A stretch of DNA of 58,681 nt from JBHGBM01 sp041946965 (GCA_041946965.1 JBHGBM010000028.1:1-58681), one strand, 5' to 3'. Numbered from the stretch's first letter, positions 42,976 to 52,380 are shown. Notes: generated by a model not told the origin, from the letters alone. Numbers and translations: made by a program.

Positions 42976-44332
42976 TTTCACGGGGAGGTTTCTCTTCACC
43001 GTCTGGCCGTTCTCGGGCCACGTGCATCCCTGCATCGGGGTCGCCCGCAAACTCGCCGCCCGCGGCCACGAGGTGGCCTTCTACACCGGCGCGCTCGACC
43101 CGGATCCCGTTAGGGTGGAGGGGTTTCCGCGTTTTCCGTTTCGCCGGCTGGCGGCCCACACCGCCAGACTGGTCGGCAGCGAAAATCTCTGCGACCACCC
43201 CGCTCTCTACGCCGGCCTCACGCGGAAGTACACTTCCATTGCCGACCGCAACCCGGTGCGGCGGTTGCGGAAGATCGGCCGGATGTACCGCGAAATGCTC
43301 ATCGGCGGCGTTCCTGGCCAAGTTGAGGATCTCGAAGCCGTCCTCGGCGAGTGGAAGCCCGACGTAGTCGTTACCGACCCTTATATGTGGGGGCCGATCC
43401 TGGTCCTGCACGGGCGGCAAACCCTACCGGTGGCGGTTTTCTCCTTTTTCGCGGGGTGCCTGCTTCCCGGACCCGGCGCGCCGCCTCCCGGCATGGGGCT
43501 GCCACCGCCCCGGACTGCGGCCACCCGCGCGATCGCCGCGGCGGCCACCCGCGTGAACCGCGTGCTCACCCATCCGCTGCGCCGCCGCATCGACGATCTG
43601 AGGCGGCAGTTCGGTCTTCCCCCGTTACGCTGCGGTTTTCTGGAGTACTCCGGAACGGTACCGCTGTATATGGTGGCTTCGGCCCCCGAATTCGACTACA
43701 TGCGGCGCGACCTGCCGCCGTCGGTCCGGTATGTCGGCCCGTGCCTTTACGATGGCCCGGCCGGCCCGCGGTCTCCGGCGCTGGTCGAGGCGCTCGAGAG
43801 CGGCCTCCCACTGGTCTACGCCACCGAAGGTACCTGCCAAGTGCGCAAACCGGCGGTTCTGCGGGCGGCGGTCGAGGGCCTTGGCGGACTGCCGGTGCGG
43901 GTGATCCTCACCACCGGACGTCTGCGCGACCCGGCCGGCCTCGGCTTAGGTCCACTGCCTCCGAACGTGAGCGTCGAGCGTTGGGTCTCGCACGCGGAAT
44001 TGTTCCAGCACACGCGCGTGGTGATAACCAACGGAGGCAGCAACACCGTGCGCGCGGCGCTCGACGCCGGGGTGCCGCTCGTGATCGTGCCGATGGAATG
44101 GGACCAACTTGAAAACGGCGGTCGCGTGGTGGAGACCGGGGTGGGGCTGAGGCTTTCGCCGCGCAGAATTTCCGCCTCTACGCTGCGCTCGGCAGTGCAG
44201 CGTATCCTCAACGAACCCTCATTTGCAGCCAACGCCGCCCGCATTGCCACGGCTTTTGCGCGCTATGACGGAGGCAATCACGCAGTTGACGCGCTCGAAA
44301 AGTTGCGCACCTCCGCTCCCGCAGTCTCGTAG
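42968..44332 (+). CDS. GT1-type (MGT-like) glycosyltransferase B
   Basis: This 454-residue paralogue of the preceding enzyme begins with GRFLFTVWPFSGHVHP. Its donor motif is ITNGGSNTVRAALDAGVPLVIVPMEWDQ, with Asn355 at the usual His position. A TTG at 42968, overlapping the previous stop and following GGGAGG, is the preferred start; a GTG at 42911 would add 19 unconserved residues. Two tandem transferases suggest a disaccharide or two glycosylation sites on the product. Confidence 0.86.
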   Translation: MPDFTGRFLFTVWPFSGHVHPCIGVARKLAARGHEVAFYTGALDPDPVRVEGFPRFPFRRLAAHTARLVGSENLCDHPALYAGLTRKYTSIADRNPVRRLRKIGRMYREMLIGGVPGQVEDLEAVLGEWKPDVVVTDPYMWGPILVLHGRQTLPVAVFSFFAGCLLPGPGAPPPGMGLPPPRTAATRAIAAAATRVNRVLTHPLRRRIDDLRRQFGLPPLRCGFLEYSGTVPLYMVASAPEFDYMRRDLPPSVRYVGPCLYDGPAGPRSPALVEALESGLPLVYATEGTCQVRKPAVLRAAVEGLGGLPVRVILTTGRLRDPAGLGLGPLPPNVSVERWVSHAELFQHTRVVITNGGSNTVRAALDAGVPLVIVPMEWDQLENGGRVVETGVGLRLSPRRISASTLRSAVQRILNEPSFAANAARIATAFARYDGGNHAVDALEKLRTSAPAVS

Positions 44333-44351
44333 CTTAGATGGTTGCGCGGTC

Positions 44352-44960
44352 CTAGCCTTTTCGCCGCTTGCGGCCGGCGAAAAAGCCGAAGAGGGCCAAG
44401 CCCAGACCGGCCAGGAGAGCCGAGGCCGGCTCCGGAACCGCGGCCTGCACGGTCCCGGTATTGGGGCCAAGTACGGTTCCCGTGGGGTTTGCCGCGGTGT
44501 AATACCACAGCACGCTCTGGTTTACCGAGTTATCGATGCTTACTGGGCCGAAGGCCTCGGGCGCCGTGCCCGACAGGGTCCCGCCCGGCAGATAGGCGGT
44601 CGTCCGGAACGTGATGCCCGCCACCGAGAAGATGATCGCAAGCATATCGGATACACCGGACCCGTGCTGAATGACGAGCACGCCGGGGTAACTGGGCAGG
44701 CTGATCGCCCCCGCCGTGATGCTCAGCGTCGTCGAGTACGCCATGTTGTTCGGTCCCGGAGTACCCACCGCGCCGGTATCCAGAAGCGTAGTGAAAGTGA
44801 ATGGCTGGTTCGCCAGATGAAGACCGTCCGCGCCGCCGTTCATTATCCCTCCGAAGGTGCCGTTGGCCCTGTAGGTCAGAGGAGTGGCAGGCAGGCTTCC
44901 CGCAGCCAAAACCAGGCAAATCGCGACGCCCAGAGCTACTCTCAGCTTCGCTGTCTTCAT
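44352..44960 (-). CDS. PEP-CTERM secreted protein
   Basis: This 202-residue protein has a signal peptide (MKTAKLRVALGVAICLVLAAGSLPA), a beta-rich middle with no named domain and the C-terminal VPEPASALLAGLGLALFGFF plus AGRKRRKG, a complete exosortase sorting signal. A GAGG ribosome site and a clear sigma70 promoter lie upstream. It converges on glycosyltransferase B across 19 bp, marking the end of the biosynthetic region. Confidence 0.9.
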   Translation of the reverse strand: MKTAKLRVALGVAICLVLAAGSLPATPLTYRANGTFGGIMNGGADGLHLANQPFTFTTLLDTGAVGTPGPNNMAYSTTLSITAGAISLPSYPGVLVIQHGSGVSDMLAIIFSVAGITFRTTAYLPGGTLSGTAPEAFGPVSIDNSVNQSVLWYYTAANPTGTVLGPNTGTVQAAVPEPASALLAGLGLALFGFFAGRKRRKG

Positions 44961-45053
44961 CGCTTCACCTCAGATCCGGGCCTCCAGGCATCCCTGGCCC
45001 AAGCCCGGAACGCCCGCGCGATCACCTACTTACGCAGGCCCCTAATCGGAGAG

Positions 45054-45083
45054 ATTATATCTGGAAATCTCCTTTCCCGTCAA
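45054..45083 (-). promoter_or_regulatory. Sigma70 promoter of the PEP-CTERM gene
   Basis: On the minus strand TTGACG (-35) and a perfect TATAAT (-10, plus-strand 45054-45059) are separated by 18 bp. The start codon is about 90 nt downstream. This is the best promoter match seen in the window. Confidence 0.72.
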
Positions 45084-45128
45084 TGCACAAGGATCAGATA
45101 ACGGTACTAGGACGGCGGCCGCCCAGTC

Positions 45129-46469
45129 TCACAGCCGGAAAATGTCGCTCATTGCCGTGATCGCGTCTTTTGATGTCCAGGGCGTGGCGGGCGGTTTTCC
45201 CTTCAGCCGGAAATACTCCCGCATGAACGCTTCCCCGGCCGCCTTGTCGATTTTGGGCCCGACCATCAGGGCGCGCGGGGAACCGGCGCCCTCCTGAAAG
45301 TCGCCCGAGATACCCATGAACGGCCCGAGCGTCTCCAGCAGTCCGGTGAACGGACGGCCCCTCACCTTCAGGTTCTGGTTCCAATCGATGAACGGATCGC
45401 CCACCGCGACGGCGAGCAAGGCTCCCGGCCCCATGGGCGGAATGCTCAGGCCAAACGCCTGGTTCGCGGTGGCGATGAACGCGTTGGCGATCACGGCATG
45501 CCCGATGTTCGAGGGGTGAACTCCGTCAAGGCTAAAGAAGCCTCCCTGGAACTTGTTGGTGATGGGCACATTTCCGATCATGGGCGGATTGGCTACCATG
45601 TACTGGAACAGGCCCGCGATATTCACCACGGGAACACCCGCCTGAGCCGCGGTTTGCGCGATCACCTGGTTGAACTCCAGGTTCCGCTGCCGGATGGCGG
45701 CAAGTTCCGAAGGAGCCAGAACGTAGCTGGGATCCTGCAAAATGCCGCCGTCGTTCAACCCGAGCTTGATGAGCAGCATGACCGGGAGCGTCGTATAACT
45801 CCCCTCCGGCAAGCCATAAGCGCTGCCCAGGAACTTCACCAGATCCTGCGGGGTGAACATCCAGGCGATCTGGGTTACATCCGGCAGGTTGGCGACCACC
45901 ACCTTGCCTTGCCAGGCCCGGAGCCGCCTTATCACCTCCCCGTAGTCGGCGGTGAACTGGGCGAGCGGCGTGACCTGGCTTCCATCCAGGTGGTTCCAGT
46001 TGGACACCACCGCCCCGAGCAGGTCGTTATTGCCGATCCAGCAGATCTGGAATGGCGCCCGGATTGTCTCGGCGATCTCGATCTGGCTGCCGGTGCGCGG
46101 TGAAAGGACGAGGTCGGTTTCGTCCTCGATCAGCGGTCCGGCCCGGTCGTACAGAATGCTATGCACATCCGCGCCCGAAACCGACAGGTTGCTGCCCTGC
46201 ACAGACGCATCCACGCGGGTTCGGTTAGAAACGCTGTAGATGATGCCGAACGGTCCACTCTGGATCAGCGGCAGCGCAAAAGGCGCGCCCATCTGCCGCG
46301 CGAAGTGGCTGAGATAGGTGGCCGGTTGGCTCACGGTGCTGGCGTTTGCCGACTGCACCCCTTCCCCGATGCTGTCGCCCATGCCGATGAACGGCGGCGT
46401 GACTTGCGAGGTGAGCGGCGCTGCGAACACGAGCAGGCACAGGAGCAAGGTGGCGTACAGGCGTTTCAT
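45129..46469 (-). CDS. Secreted SGNH/GDSL-type hydrolase
   Basis: This 446-residue protein has a signal peptide (MKRLYATLLLCLLVFAAPLTSQ). Block I is GMGDSIGEG (Ser nucleophile), block III is GNNDLL and block V is DGVHPSNIGH (Asp/His). This is the SGNH esterase set, with a long insertion between blocks III and V. The start at 46469 follows GGAGG by 5 nt; the upstream ATG at 46481 overlaps that site. It is probably an esterase acting on acyl groups of extracellular glycans or lipids. Confidence 0.82.
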   Translation of the reverse strand: MKRLYATLLLCLLVFAAPLTSQVTPPFIGMGDSIGEGVQSANASTVSQPATYLSHFARQMGAPFALPLIQSGPFGIIYSVSNRTRVDASVQGSNLSVSGADVHSILYDRAGPLIEDETDLVLSPRTGSQIEIAETIRAPFQICWIGNNDLLGAVVSNWNHLDGSQVTPLAQFTADYGEVIRRLRAWQGKVVVANLPDVTQIAWMFTPQDLVKFLGSAYGLPEGSYTTLPVMLLIKLGLNDGGILQDPSYVLAPSELAAIRQRNLEFNQVIAQTAAQAGVPVVNIAGLFQYMVANPPMIGNVPITNKFQGGFFSLDGVHPSNIGHAVIANAFIATANQAFGLSIPPMGPGALLAVAVGDPFIDWNQNLKVRGRPFTGLLETLGPFMGISGDFQEGAGSPRALMVGPKIDKAAGEAFMREYFRLKGKPPATPWTSKDAITAMSDIFRL

Positions 46470-46500
46470 AGCTACCTCCATGGTCCCGGCCTGTGACTAT

Positions 46501-46527
46501 AGCATGCCCGGCCGCGCCGGCATAGCT
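46501..46527 (-). other. Imperfect inverted repeat between sulfatase and SGNH genes
   Basis: AGCATGCCCGG and CCGGCATAGCT form an imperfect GC-rich hairpin in the 83-bp gap. On the minus strand no T-tract follows it, so it is not a clear terminator. It may separate the transcripts of the two genes. Confidence 0.3.
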
Positions 46528-46552
46528 ACCACCGCCTAAAAAGAGTGACAGA

Positions 46553-48019
46553 TCACAGTTTGGCGGGGCGGTATGCGGGGTTGGGCTTGGGCACGACCGC
46601 GTTGGTGTCGCGCAAAAACCGCTCCATCAGAGCGTTTAACTCCTTGACTTTCTCCGGATACTTCGCCGCAAGGTCGTGGGCCTCGCCGGCATCGTTTTCC
46701 AGGTCGTAAAGCTCGAAGCGGTCGGTCTGGTCCGGGTTGTCGCACCAGAAGCGGATCAGCTTCCACCCGCCCTTGCGCACGTAGGTTCCCGGCACGTTGT
46801 TCGCCGCCGGGGTGTAGTGCGGGAAGTGGCAGAAAATGGCCTGGCGGCCTAGCGGCTTGCCTTCGAGCGCCGGCACGAAGCTGATGCCGTCGAATTTCTG
46901 AGCGGGTTCGGCCCGGATGCCGGCCATTTCGAGCAGGGTGGGGTAGTAATCCACGCTCTGGATGACCGCGTCGCTCGCGGATCCCGGTTTGACCCTGCCG
47001 GGCCAGACCACTACGGCCGGTTCCCGCGTTCCGCCCTCGTAGACGCTGGCCTTGCCCGCGCGCAGCGGCAAGTTGCTGGTGATAGGCACGTCCCCGTAGC
47101 CGGGTTGCAGCATGCCGCGCTCGCCCGGCGCCCAGAATACGCCGCCGTTATCGGAGGTGAAGACCACGATGGTGTCGCGGGCCAGCCCGTTCTCGTCGAG
47201 CGCCCGCAGGACGCGTCCCACGGCCGTATCCAGGCTCTCGACCATGGCGGCGTAGATCGGATTGCGCTGCGGGTTGCGCGGATCCAGCTTGCGCTTGTAC
47301 TTCTCGATCAGCGCGGGCTTCGCCTGCCAGGGCGAGTGCACCGAAAAGGGCCAGTAGTTCAGGTAAAACGGCCGGTCCCGGTTCTCCCGGACGAAGCGCG
47401 AGGCCTCTTCCGCCAGGCGGTCCTCGATGTGCTCCCCGGGCGCGCCTTCCGACGGCCAGAACTTCCACGGCCCGCCGAGATAGCCGCCTACCGGCCCCGG
47501 CCCGGGCGTGTGCGGCAGATCCACGTCGAAGCCTTGGTGCAGAGGGTCGTACGGCTCGTGCCCGAGGTGCCACTTGCCGAAGTGCGCGGTGCGGTAGCCG
47601 GCCTGCTTGAAGGCTTCGGCGAGCGTGAAGTACTCCAGCTTCAGCCGGGTCACCGAGTTCGGTATCAGCGCCTTCTGATCGGGCCTGCCGCGCGCGGCGA
47701 GTTTCTGCTCCAACACGACCTCCGGCAGGTGGCAGACGGGAATGGTGATCCCCGTGCGCGCCGGGTAGAGCCCGGTCATGATGCTGGACCGCGTGGGGGA
47801 GCACAGCGGCGAGGCCGCATATGCGTTGCGGAACATCATGCCGCGCGCGGCGAGCTTGTCAATATTCGGCGTCTCGTAATAGCGGCTGCCGTACAGCGAC
47901 GTGTCGCGCCAGCCAAGGTCGTCCGCCAGGATGAAAACGACATTGGGACGGCGCGCGGAGGAGGCAGCCAGCGGCGCCGCCAGGGTCCCCAGAAAACTCC
48001 GCCGGGTTTGTGAACGCAT
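46553..48019 (-). CDS. Tat-exported arylsulfatase-family enzyme
   Basis: This 488-residue sulfatase has a twin-arginine leader (TRRSFLG then a hydrophobic stretch). The metal site is VFILADDLGW, and the formylglycine motif is Cys73 in LCSPTRSSIMTGLYPARTG, an intact CxPxR. It would need a formylglycine-generating enzyme, which is not in the window. It diverges from a pectate-lyase-like gene with a 27-bp gap, suggesting joint attack on a sulfated polysaccharide. A TAGAAT box 8 nt before the ATG and lack of a Shine-Dalgarno sequence suggest a leaderless mRNA. Confidence 0.92.
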   Translation of the reverse strand: MRSQTRRSFLGTLAAPLAASSARRPNVVFILADDLGWRDTSLYGSRYYETPNIDKLAARGMMFRNAYAASPLCSPTRSSIMTGLYPARTGITIPVCHLPEVVLEQKLAARGRPDQKALIPNSVTRLKLEYFTLAEAFKQAGYRTAHFGKWHLGHEPYDPLHQGFDVDLPHTPGPGPVGGYLGGPWKFWPSEGAPGEHIEDRLAEEASRFVRENRDRPFYLNYWPFSVHSPWQAKPALIEKYKRKLDPRNPQRNPIYAAMVESLDTAVGRVLRALDENGLARDTIVVFTSDNGGVFWAPGERGMLQPGYGDVPITSNLPLRAGKASVYEGGTREPAVVVWPGRVKPGSASDAVIQSVDYYPTLLEMAGIRAEPAQKFDGISFVPALEGKPLGRQAIFCHFPHYTPAANNVPGTYVRKGGWKLIRFWCDNPDQTDRFELYDLENDAGEAHDLAAKYPEKVKELNALMERFLRDTNAVVPKPNPAYRPAKL

Positions 48020-48027
48020 GCGCCTCT

Positions 48028-48037
48028 ATTCTATACT
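48028..48037. promoter_or_regulatory. Overlapping divergent -10 boxes (sulfatase / pectate lyase)
   Basis: The plus strand has TATACT at 48032-48037, 9 nt before the lyase ATG. The minus strand has TAGAAT (48028-48033), 8 nt before the sulfatase ATG. Neither gene has a Shine-Dalgarno sequence, and each -35 would lie inside the opposite gene. Confidence 0.4.
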
Positions 48038-48046
48038 CTGACTTCC

Positions 48047-49339
48047 ATGCGAACCGGCATCATTGGATTCCTCGCTCTGGCCGCCGCCGCCCCCGGCGCG
48101 GACCTGCCTGCCTTCCCGGGCGCGGAAGGCTTCGGCTCCACCACTCCAGGAGGCCGCGGCGGCGCGGTCTTGTTCGTCAACAACCTCAACGATTCCGGCC
48201 CGGGCAGCCTGCGCGCGGCGTGCACCGCCAAAGGCCCGCGGACGGTGGTTTTCCGCGTGGGCGGCATCATCGACCTCAAGAGCCCCATCTCCATCCGTGA
48301 ACCCTACCTGACCCTCGCCGGGCAGACCGCGCCGGGCGACGGCATCTGCGTGCGCGGCTACGAATTGAACATCGACACGCACGACGTGATCGTGCGCCAT
48401 TTCCGCAGCCGCGTGGGCGATGTATCGGGCACCGAGCGCGACGGCTTCATGATCGGCGGCGACAGCCGCAATGTAATCGTCGATCACTGTTCCGTCACCT
48501 GGGCGGTGGATGAGAACCTCTCGCCATCCGGGAATATCGCGGACGTGACCGTGCAGTGGTGTCTCATCGCGGAGTCGCTCAACCGCAGCGTGCACCACAA
48601 GGGCGCCCACGGCTACGGCTCGCTGGTGCGCGCGGTGGGCGGACTCACCATGCACCACAACCTGTGGGCGCACAACGGCGGGCGCAACCCCAGGCTGGGC
48701 GACAACTACGCCAGGCCGCCGTTTCCCACTTTCGATATCCGCAACAACGTGATGTACAACTACCGGGGGCGGTCGCTCGCGGGCGACACCCTGAACGTCA
48801 ATTACATTGCCAATTACCTGAAGCCCGGCCCGGATTCCGACCCGTCCCGCAGCGGCCTCGATCCGACCCCCAAGGGCGAAAAGCGCTTTTACTTCTCCGG
48901 CAACGTGGTGGAAGGCCGGCCCGAATTCGCCGGCAGGCAGAACAGCCTGATGAGCAAGCCGGTCACTTTCCTCGACGCGCCGATCGAGGCGCCCAAGGTG
49001 AAGACCCAGGCCGCCGCGGGAGCCTACCGGCTGGTGCTGGAGCGCGCCGGAGCCATCCGGCCCGTGCGCGACGCCGTGGACCGGCGCATCGTGGCGGAAG
49101 TCCGGGCGGGCTCCGGAGCCATCATCGACTCGCAGTGGGAAGTGGGCGGCTGGCCGCAGTACCGCGGCGGGCGCCCGCCGCGCGATACCGACCGCGACGG
49201 CATTCCGGACGCCTGGGAAACCGCGCACAAGCTGAACCCGCGCGACGCGCGCGACGCACAGGCCCGGCGCAGCCCGGAGGGCTACACCAACCTCGAAGTT
49301 TACATCAATGAGTTGGCGAACCCGCCCGCGGCGAAATAA
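48047..49339 (+). CDS. Pectate-lyase-like secreted protein (parallel beta-helix)
   Basis: This 430-residue protein has a short signal peptide (MRTGIIGFLALAAAAPGA), then FPGAEGFG, the typical start of bacterial PL1-like pectate lyases. Beta-helix repeats contain TLAGQTAPGDGI, NVIVDHCSVTW and LTMHHNLWAHNGGRNPR. The C-terminus has RDTDRDGIPDAWE, a thrombospondin-type-3/dockerin-like calcium motif. It is likely to cleave or bind uronic-acid-containing polysaccharide outside the cytosol. Confidence 0.85.
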   Translation: MRTGIIGFLALAAAAPGADLPAFPGAEGFGSTTPGGRGGAVLFVNNLNDSGPGSLRAACTAKGPRTVVFRVGGIIDLKSPISIREPYLTLAGQTAPGDGICVRGYELNIDTHDVIVRHFRSRVGDVSGTERDGFMIGGDSRNVIVDHCSVTWAVDENLSPSGNIADVTVQWCLIAESLNRSVHHKGAHGYGSLVRAVGGLTMHHNLWAHNGGRNPRLGDNYARPPFPTFDIRNNVMYNYRGRSLAGDTLNVNYIANYLKPGPDSDPSRSGLDPTPKGEKRFYFSGNVVEGRPEFAGRQNSLMSKPVTFLDAPIEAPKVKTQAAAGAYRLVLERAGAIRPVRDAVDRRIVAEVRAGSGAIIDSQWEVGGWPQYRGGRPPRDTDRDGIPDAWETAHKLNPRDARDAQARRSPEGYTNLEVYINELANPPAAK

Positions 49340-49376
49340 ATCTGATATACGTGTCTTGAGATAGGAGGGTTTGTCC

Positions 49377-50945
49377 ATGCAGTGTCCCAAAGCCCGCCAT
49401 GTGAAACTCTGGATTTTCCCGATCGCCGGCTTCGCCGCGCTCCTCTGGTGGCTCATCCGGGTGATTCCGAAGCCATCGCGGGCCGCCTATCCATGCCAGC
49501 GCGCCGCCGCGCCTTTGGCCAGCGGCTTCGTCATCTGGCTCCTGGGCGCAGTCTCTTCCGCGCTGTTGTTTCGCCGCGGCAGGCGGCTCTGGGGCAGTTC
49601 GCGCGCGCTCGCCTGCGTGAGCCTCGCGCTCGCGGCAGCGCTCGGAATCGGCACGCTGGCCACTTCCCGCGCGCCCGAAGCCAGCGCCGCGCAAACGCCC
49701 AATCAGCCGCTCGGCGTGGGCAAGGGCATCTACCCGGGCCGCGTGGTGTGGGCGCACGATGCCGATGCCACCAACTGGGAAGGGCCCGGCGACGGACACT
49801 GGTGGGAAGCGTCCCACACCAGCCAGGCGGTGGTGGATCGCATGATGTCCGGCGCCATCCAGCGTCTCGCCGGCAAGAAGAACGACCGGGAAGCTTGGGA
49901 CGCGATCTTCCGTCACTTCAACCGCACGCACGCCCGCGGGGACAATCCCTACAGGCCCGGCGAGAAGATCATGATCAAGGTCAACCTGGTGGGCTGCATC
50001 GTGGGTGGAAACGGCAGCGCGGTCGATCCGAAAACCTACGACCTGGTCAGGAGCGAGGATTACATGAACTCGGCGCCCCAAATGGTGGTCGCGCTGCTGC
50101 GCCAGCTCGTGAAGGCCGGAGCGCGGCAGGAGGATATCTCCGTCGGCGATCCGCTCTCGCTGTACCCCAACCAGTTCGTCGAGATCTGCCGCCGCGAGTT
50201 TCCCGATGTCCGCTACCTCGATCACGACGGCGGCAACGCGGAGCACCCCCGCGCCCCCATTCGCTTCTCTTCGGTGCCGTTTTACTGGAGCGCGCGGCCC
50301 GAAGGCAAGACGCAGGACTATATCCCGGAGCCGTATGCCCAGGCCACCTACCTGGTGAACATGGCGAATTTCAAGGCGCATAACAGCGCCGGTGTCACGC
50401 TCTGCGCCAAGAATCACTACGGTTCGCTGTTCCGTAAGCCGCCTGAAAAGGGCTACTACGACATGCACTCGAGCATGCCGAGCGAGATCCGTGTCAACGG
50501 CCGTTACCGCGCGTTGGTGGACCTGATGGGCCACGCCCACCTGGGAGGCAAGACCGTCCTGTACCTTATCGACGGACTCTATCCGGGCATCCACCCCAAG
50601 GGCCGTGTGCCGGTGAAGTGGGCCACCTTCGGCGGCGACTGGGCCTCCAGCCTGTTCGCGTCGCAGGATGCCGTGGCCATCGACTCGGTGGCGGTCGATT
50701 TCCTACAGGCCGAGTGGAGCGACGTGCCCCACATGCCGGGCACCGACGATTACCTGCACGAGGCCGCGCTGGCGAACGATCCACCCTCCCACACCTTCTA
50801 CGATCCGGATCACGCCACCAATACCAAACGCCTTTCCAGCCTCGGAGTCCACGAGCACTGGAACAACCCGCAGGCGAAGCAGTACAGCCGCAACCTGGGC
50901 AAGCGCGAAGGCATCGAGCTGGTGCGGGCGGAAAGAAAAGGGTAA
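49377..50945 (+). CDS. DUF362 protein with N-terminal membrane segments
   Basis: This 522-residue protein has three hydrophobic segments in its first 105 residues (LWIFPIAGFAALLWWLI, a second around GFVIWLLGAVSSALLF and a third ending ALAAALGIGTLA), then a DUF362 domain with MIKVNLVG, YLVNMANFKAH, LYLIDGLYPG and AIDSVAVDFL. No iron-sulfur Cys motif is visible. The ATG at 49377 has AGGAGGG 7 nt upstream. It follows the pectate-lyase-like gene by 37 bp. The reaction of this family is not established. Confidence 0.78.
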   Translation: MQCPKARHVKLWIFPIAGFAALLWWLIRVIPKPSRAAYPCQRAAAPLASGFVIWLLGAVSSALLFRRGRRLWGSSRALACVSLALAAALGIGTLATSRAPEASAAQTPNQPLGVGKGIYPGRVVWAHDADATNWEGPGDGHWWEASHTSQAVVDRMMSGAIQRLAGKKNDREAWDAIFRHFNRTHARGDNPYRPGEKIMIKVNLVGCIVGGNGSAVDPKTYDLVRSEDYMNSAPQMVVALLRQLVKAGARQEDISVGDPLSLYPNQFVEICRREFPDVRYLDHDGGNAEHPRAPIRFSSVPFYWSARPEGKTQDYIPEPYAQATYLVNMANFKAHNSAGVTLCAKNHYGSLFRKPPEKGYYDMHSSMPSEIRVNGRYRALVDLMGHAHLGGKTVLYLIDGLYPGIHPKGRVPVKWATFGGDWASSLFASQDAVAIDSVAVDFLQAEWSDVPHMPGTDDYLHEAALANDPPSHTFYDPDHATNTKRLSSLGVHEHWNNPQAKQYSRNLGKREGIELVRAERKG

Positions 50946-50986
50946 CCGCGCGCGCAGCCAGCGCGGCCGCTTGGAGGGCCGGCCCG

Positions 50987-51940
50987 TCAGAACGGGAAGA
51001 TCTGCTTCAGCTCGCTCTCCGAGGGCCGGCGGCCGTACTCGCAGATCTCGAACGCCTGTGCGTAGCGGACTTTTCGTCCCCGGTCCTCGCCGTAAAATTT
51101 GACTAGCGTGTCGCGGAAACGGTCCGCGGCTCCCGCATAGCGCCGGGCCAGGTTCTTGCGGACCTCGGCCTGCCGCCGCTGCCGCCCGGCCGGGTCCGCG
51201 GGATAGAGGCCCTCGTACCCATTGGCGCCCCCTTCGTGGATCTGCGATTCCATCACCAGCAGGGCGTCCATGGTGGGTTCGATCACGTCGTCGATCGCCA
51301 CGGCCACGTCCGCGCGGAACGGCGCGGGGCGTTGGAACTGGTCCGCGGTATAGAGAAACACGGGGTTCTTCTTGAGAAACGGCACGTCGGGGCAGAAGAA
51401 CGGCACCGTGACCATGTAGGCCGAATCCTGCACCAGGATCGATGTGTAGCGGTGATCGGGATGATAGTCGTTGGGCCGGTTGGTGATCACCACGTCCGCG
51501 TTCCACTCGCGGATCAATCGCGTGATCAGGCGCCGGTTCTCGAGCGTTGGCATGATCTCCCCGTCGTGGATGTCCAGCACCTCGGTCGCGACGCCCAGCC
51601 TGCGGGCCACTTCCATCACCTCTTTGGTTCTGCGTTGCGCCAGCGGGCCGCCCGCCATCTGCCAGTGGCCGATGTCGCCGTTGGTGGTGGACACCAGCTT
51701 GACATGATGGCCCGCTTTGGCCCACTTCATGGCCACGCCCGCGCCGCGGTACTCCGAATCGTCCGGGTGCGCGCCGAAGATGATGATCCGCAGCTTGCCA
51801 TCGGCGGGAGCCGGCGCGGGCACGGCCGCCTTCGCCAGCGCAACCCGCCCGGGTTGCCCGTTCATCGCCGATCCGATCAGAATGCCCAGCCCGCAAGCCG
51901 CGGTCAGGGCCAAAACCGGGAATGCCATTCTCCAATGCAT
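50987..51940 (-). CDS. PIG-L (LmbE) family deacetylase, membrane-anchored or exported
   Basis: This 317-residue protein has an N-terminal hydrophobic segment (MAFPVLALTAACGLGILIGSA). The zinc-site motif is FGAHPDDSEYRGAG and a second His pair is in DYHPDH. Family members remove N-acetyl groups from sugars such as GlcNAc-PI or mycothiol precursors, or act on other amides. It is convergent with the DUF362 gene across 41 bp and 20 bp downstream of a RidA-family gene. The substrate is unknown. Confidence 0.88.
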   Translation of the reverse strand: MHWRMAFPVLALTAACGLGILIGSAMNGQPGRVALAKAAVPAPAPADGKLRIIIFGAHPDDSEYRGAGVAMKWAKAGHHVKLVSTTNGDIGHWQMAGGPLAQRRTKEVMEVARRLGVATEVLDIHDGEIMPTLENRRLITRLIREWNADVVITNRPNDYHPDHRYTSILVQDSAYMVTVPFFCPDVPFLKKNPVFLYTADQFQRPAPFRADVAVAIDDVIEPTMDALLVMESQIHEGGANGYEGLYPADPAGRQRRQAEVRKNLARRYAGAADRFRDTLVKFYGEDRGRKVRYAQAFEICEYGRRPSESELKQIFPF

Positions 51941-51960
51941 GTCGATACCTTTCTTTTGAT

Positions 51961-52380
51961 TTACGGAATCCAGGCAACCAGTTCGATTTCGACTCGAGTT
52001 GCATCATCGGGAAACTCGACGCCGAAGGCGGAGCGCGAGGGTGCGTCCTTGCGGAAGAACTGCGCGTAAACCTCGTTCATGGCGGGCTTCTCCTTCCGGA
52101 CGTCGGCAAGGAACACGGTCACCTTGATGACGTTTTCGAGGGCGGAGCCCATCTTTTCCAGGTTCTGTTTGTGGGCTTCCAGGATGATGCGGGTCTGATC
52201 TTTGATGTCGTTACCGGGCCGCACACCGGTGAGGCCGGAGCTGAAATACAGGTTTCCAACGCGAACGCCTCCGGGAGCTTTGGCGCGCCCCCCGGGTGCG
52301 GCGGCCATCGCCATGGACGCCATGGCGCCGCCGGCGCCAAGTTTCGCGGCGGATTTGAAGAAGGCTCTGCGTTTTTGCAT
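51961..52380 (-). CDS. RidA-family (YjgF/YER057c/UK114) protein with Tat-like leader
   Basis: This 139-residue protein has a RidA domain (residues about 38-139) with FSSGLTG near its start, VKVTVFLADV and the closing APSRSAFGVEFPDDATRVEIELVAW, which includes the conserved Arg. The first 30 residues are basic then small-hydrophobic (QKRRAFFKSAAKLGAGG...), a Tat-like leader. RidA enzymes normally deaminate reactive enamines in the cytosol, so export is unusual. No Shine-Dalgarno sequence is seen; TAGCAT lies 6 nt before the ATG. Confidence 0.83.
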   Translation of the reverse strand: MQKRRAFFKSAAKLGAGGAMASMAMAAAPGGRAKAPGGVRVGNLYFSSGLTGVRPGNDIKDQTRIILEAHKQNLEKMGSALENVIKVTVFLADVRKEKPAMNEVYAQFFRKDAPSRSAFGVEFPDDATRVEIELVAWIP

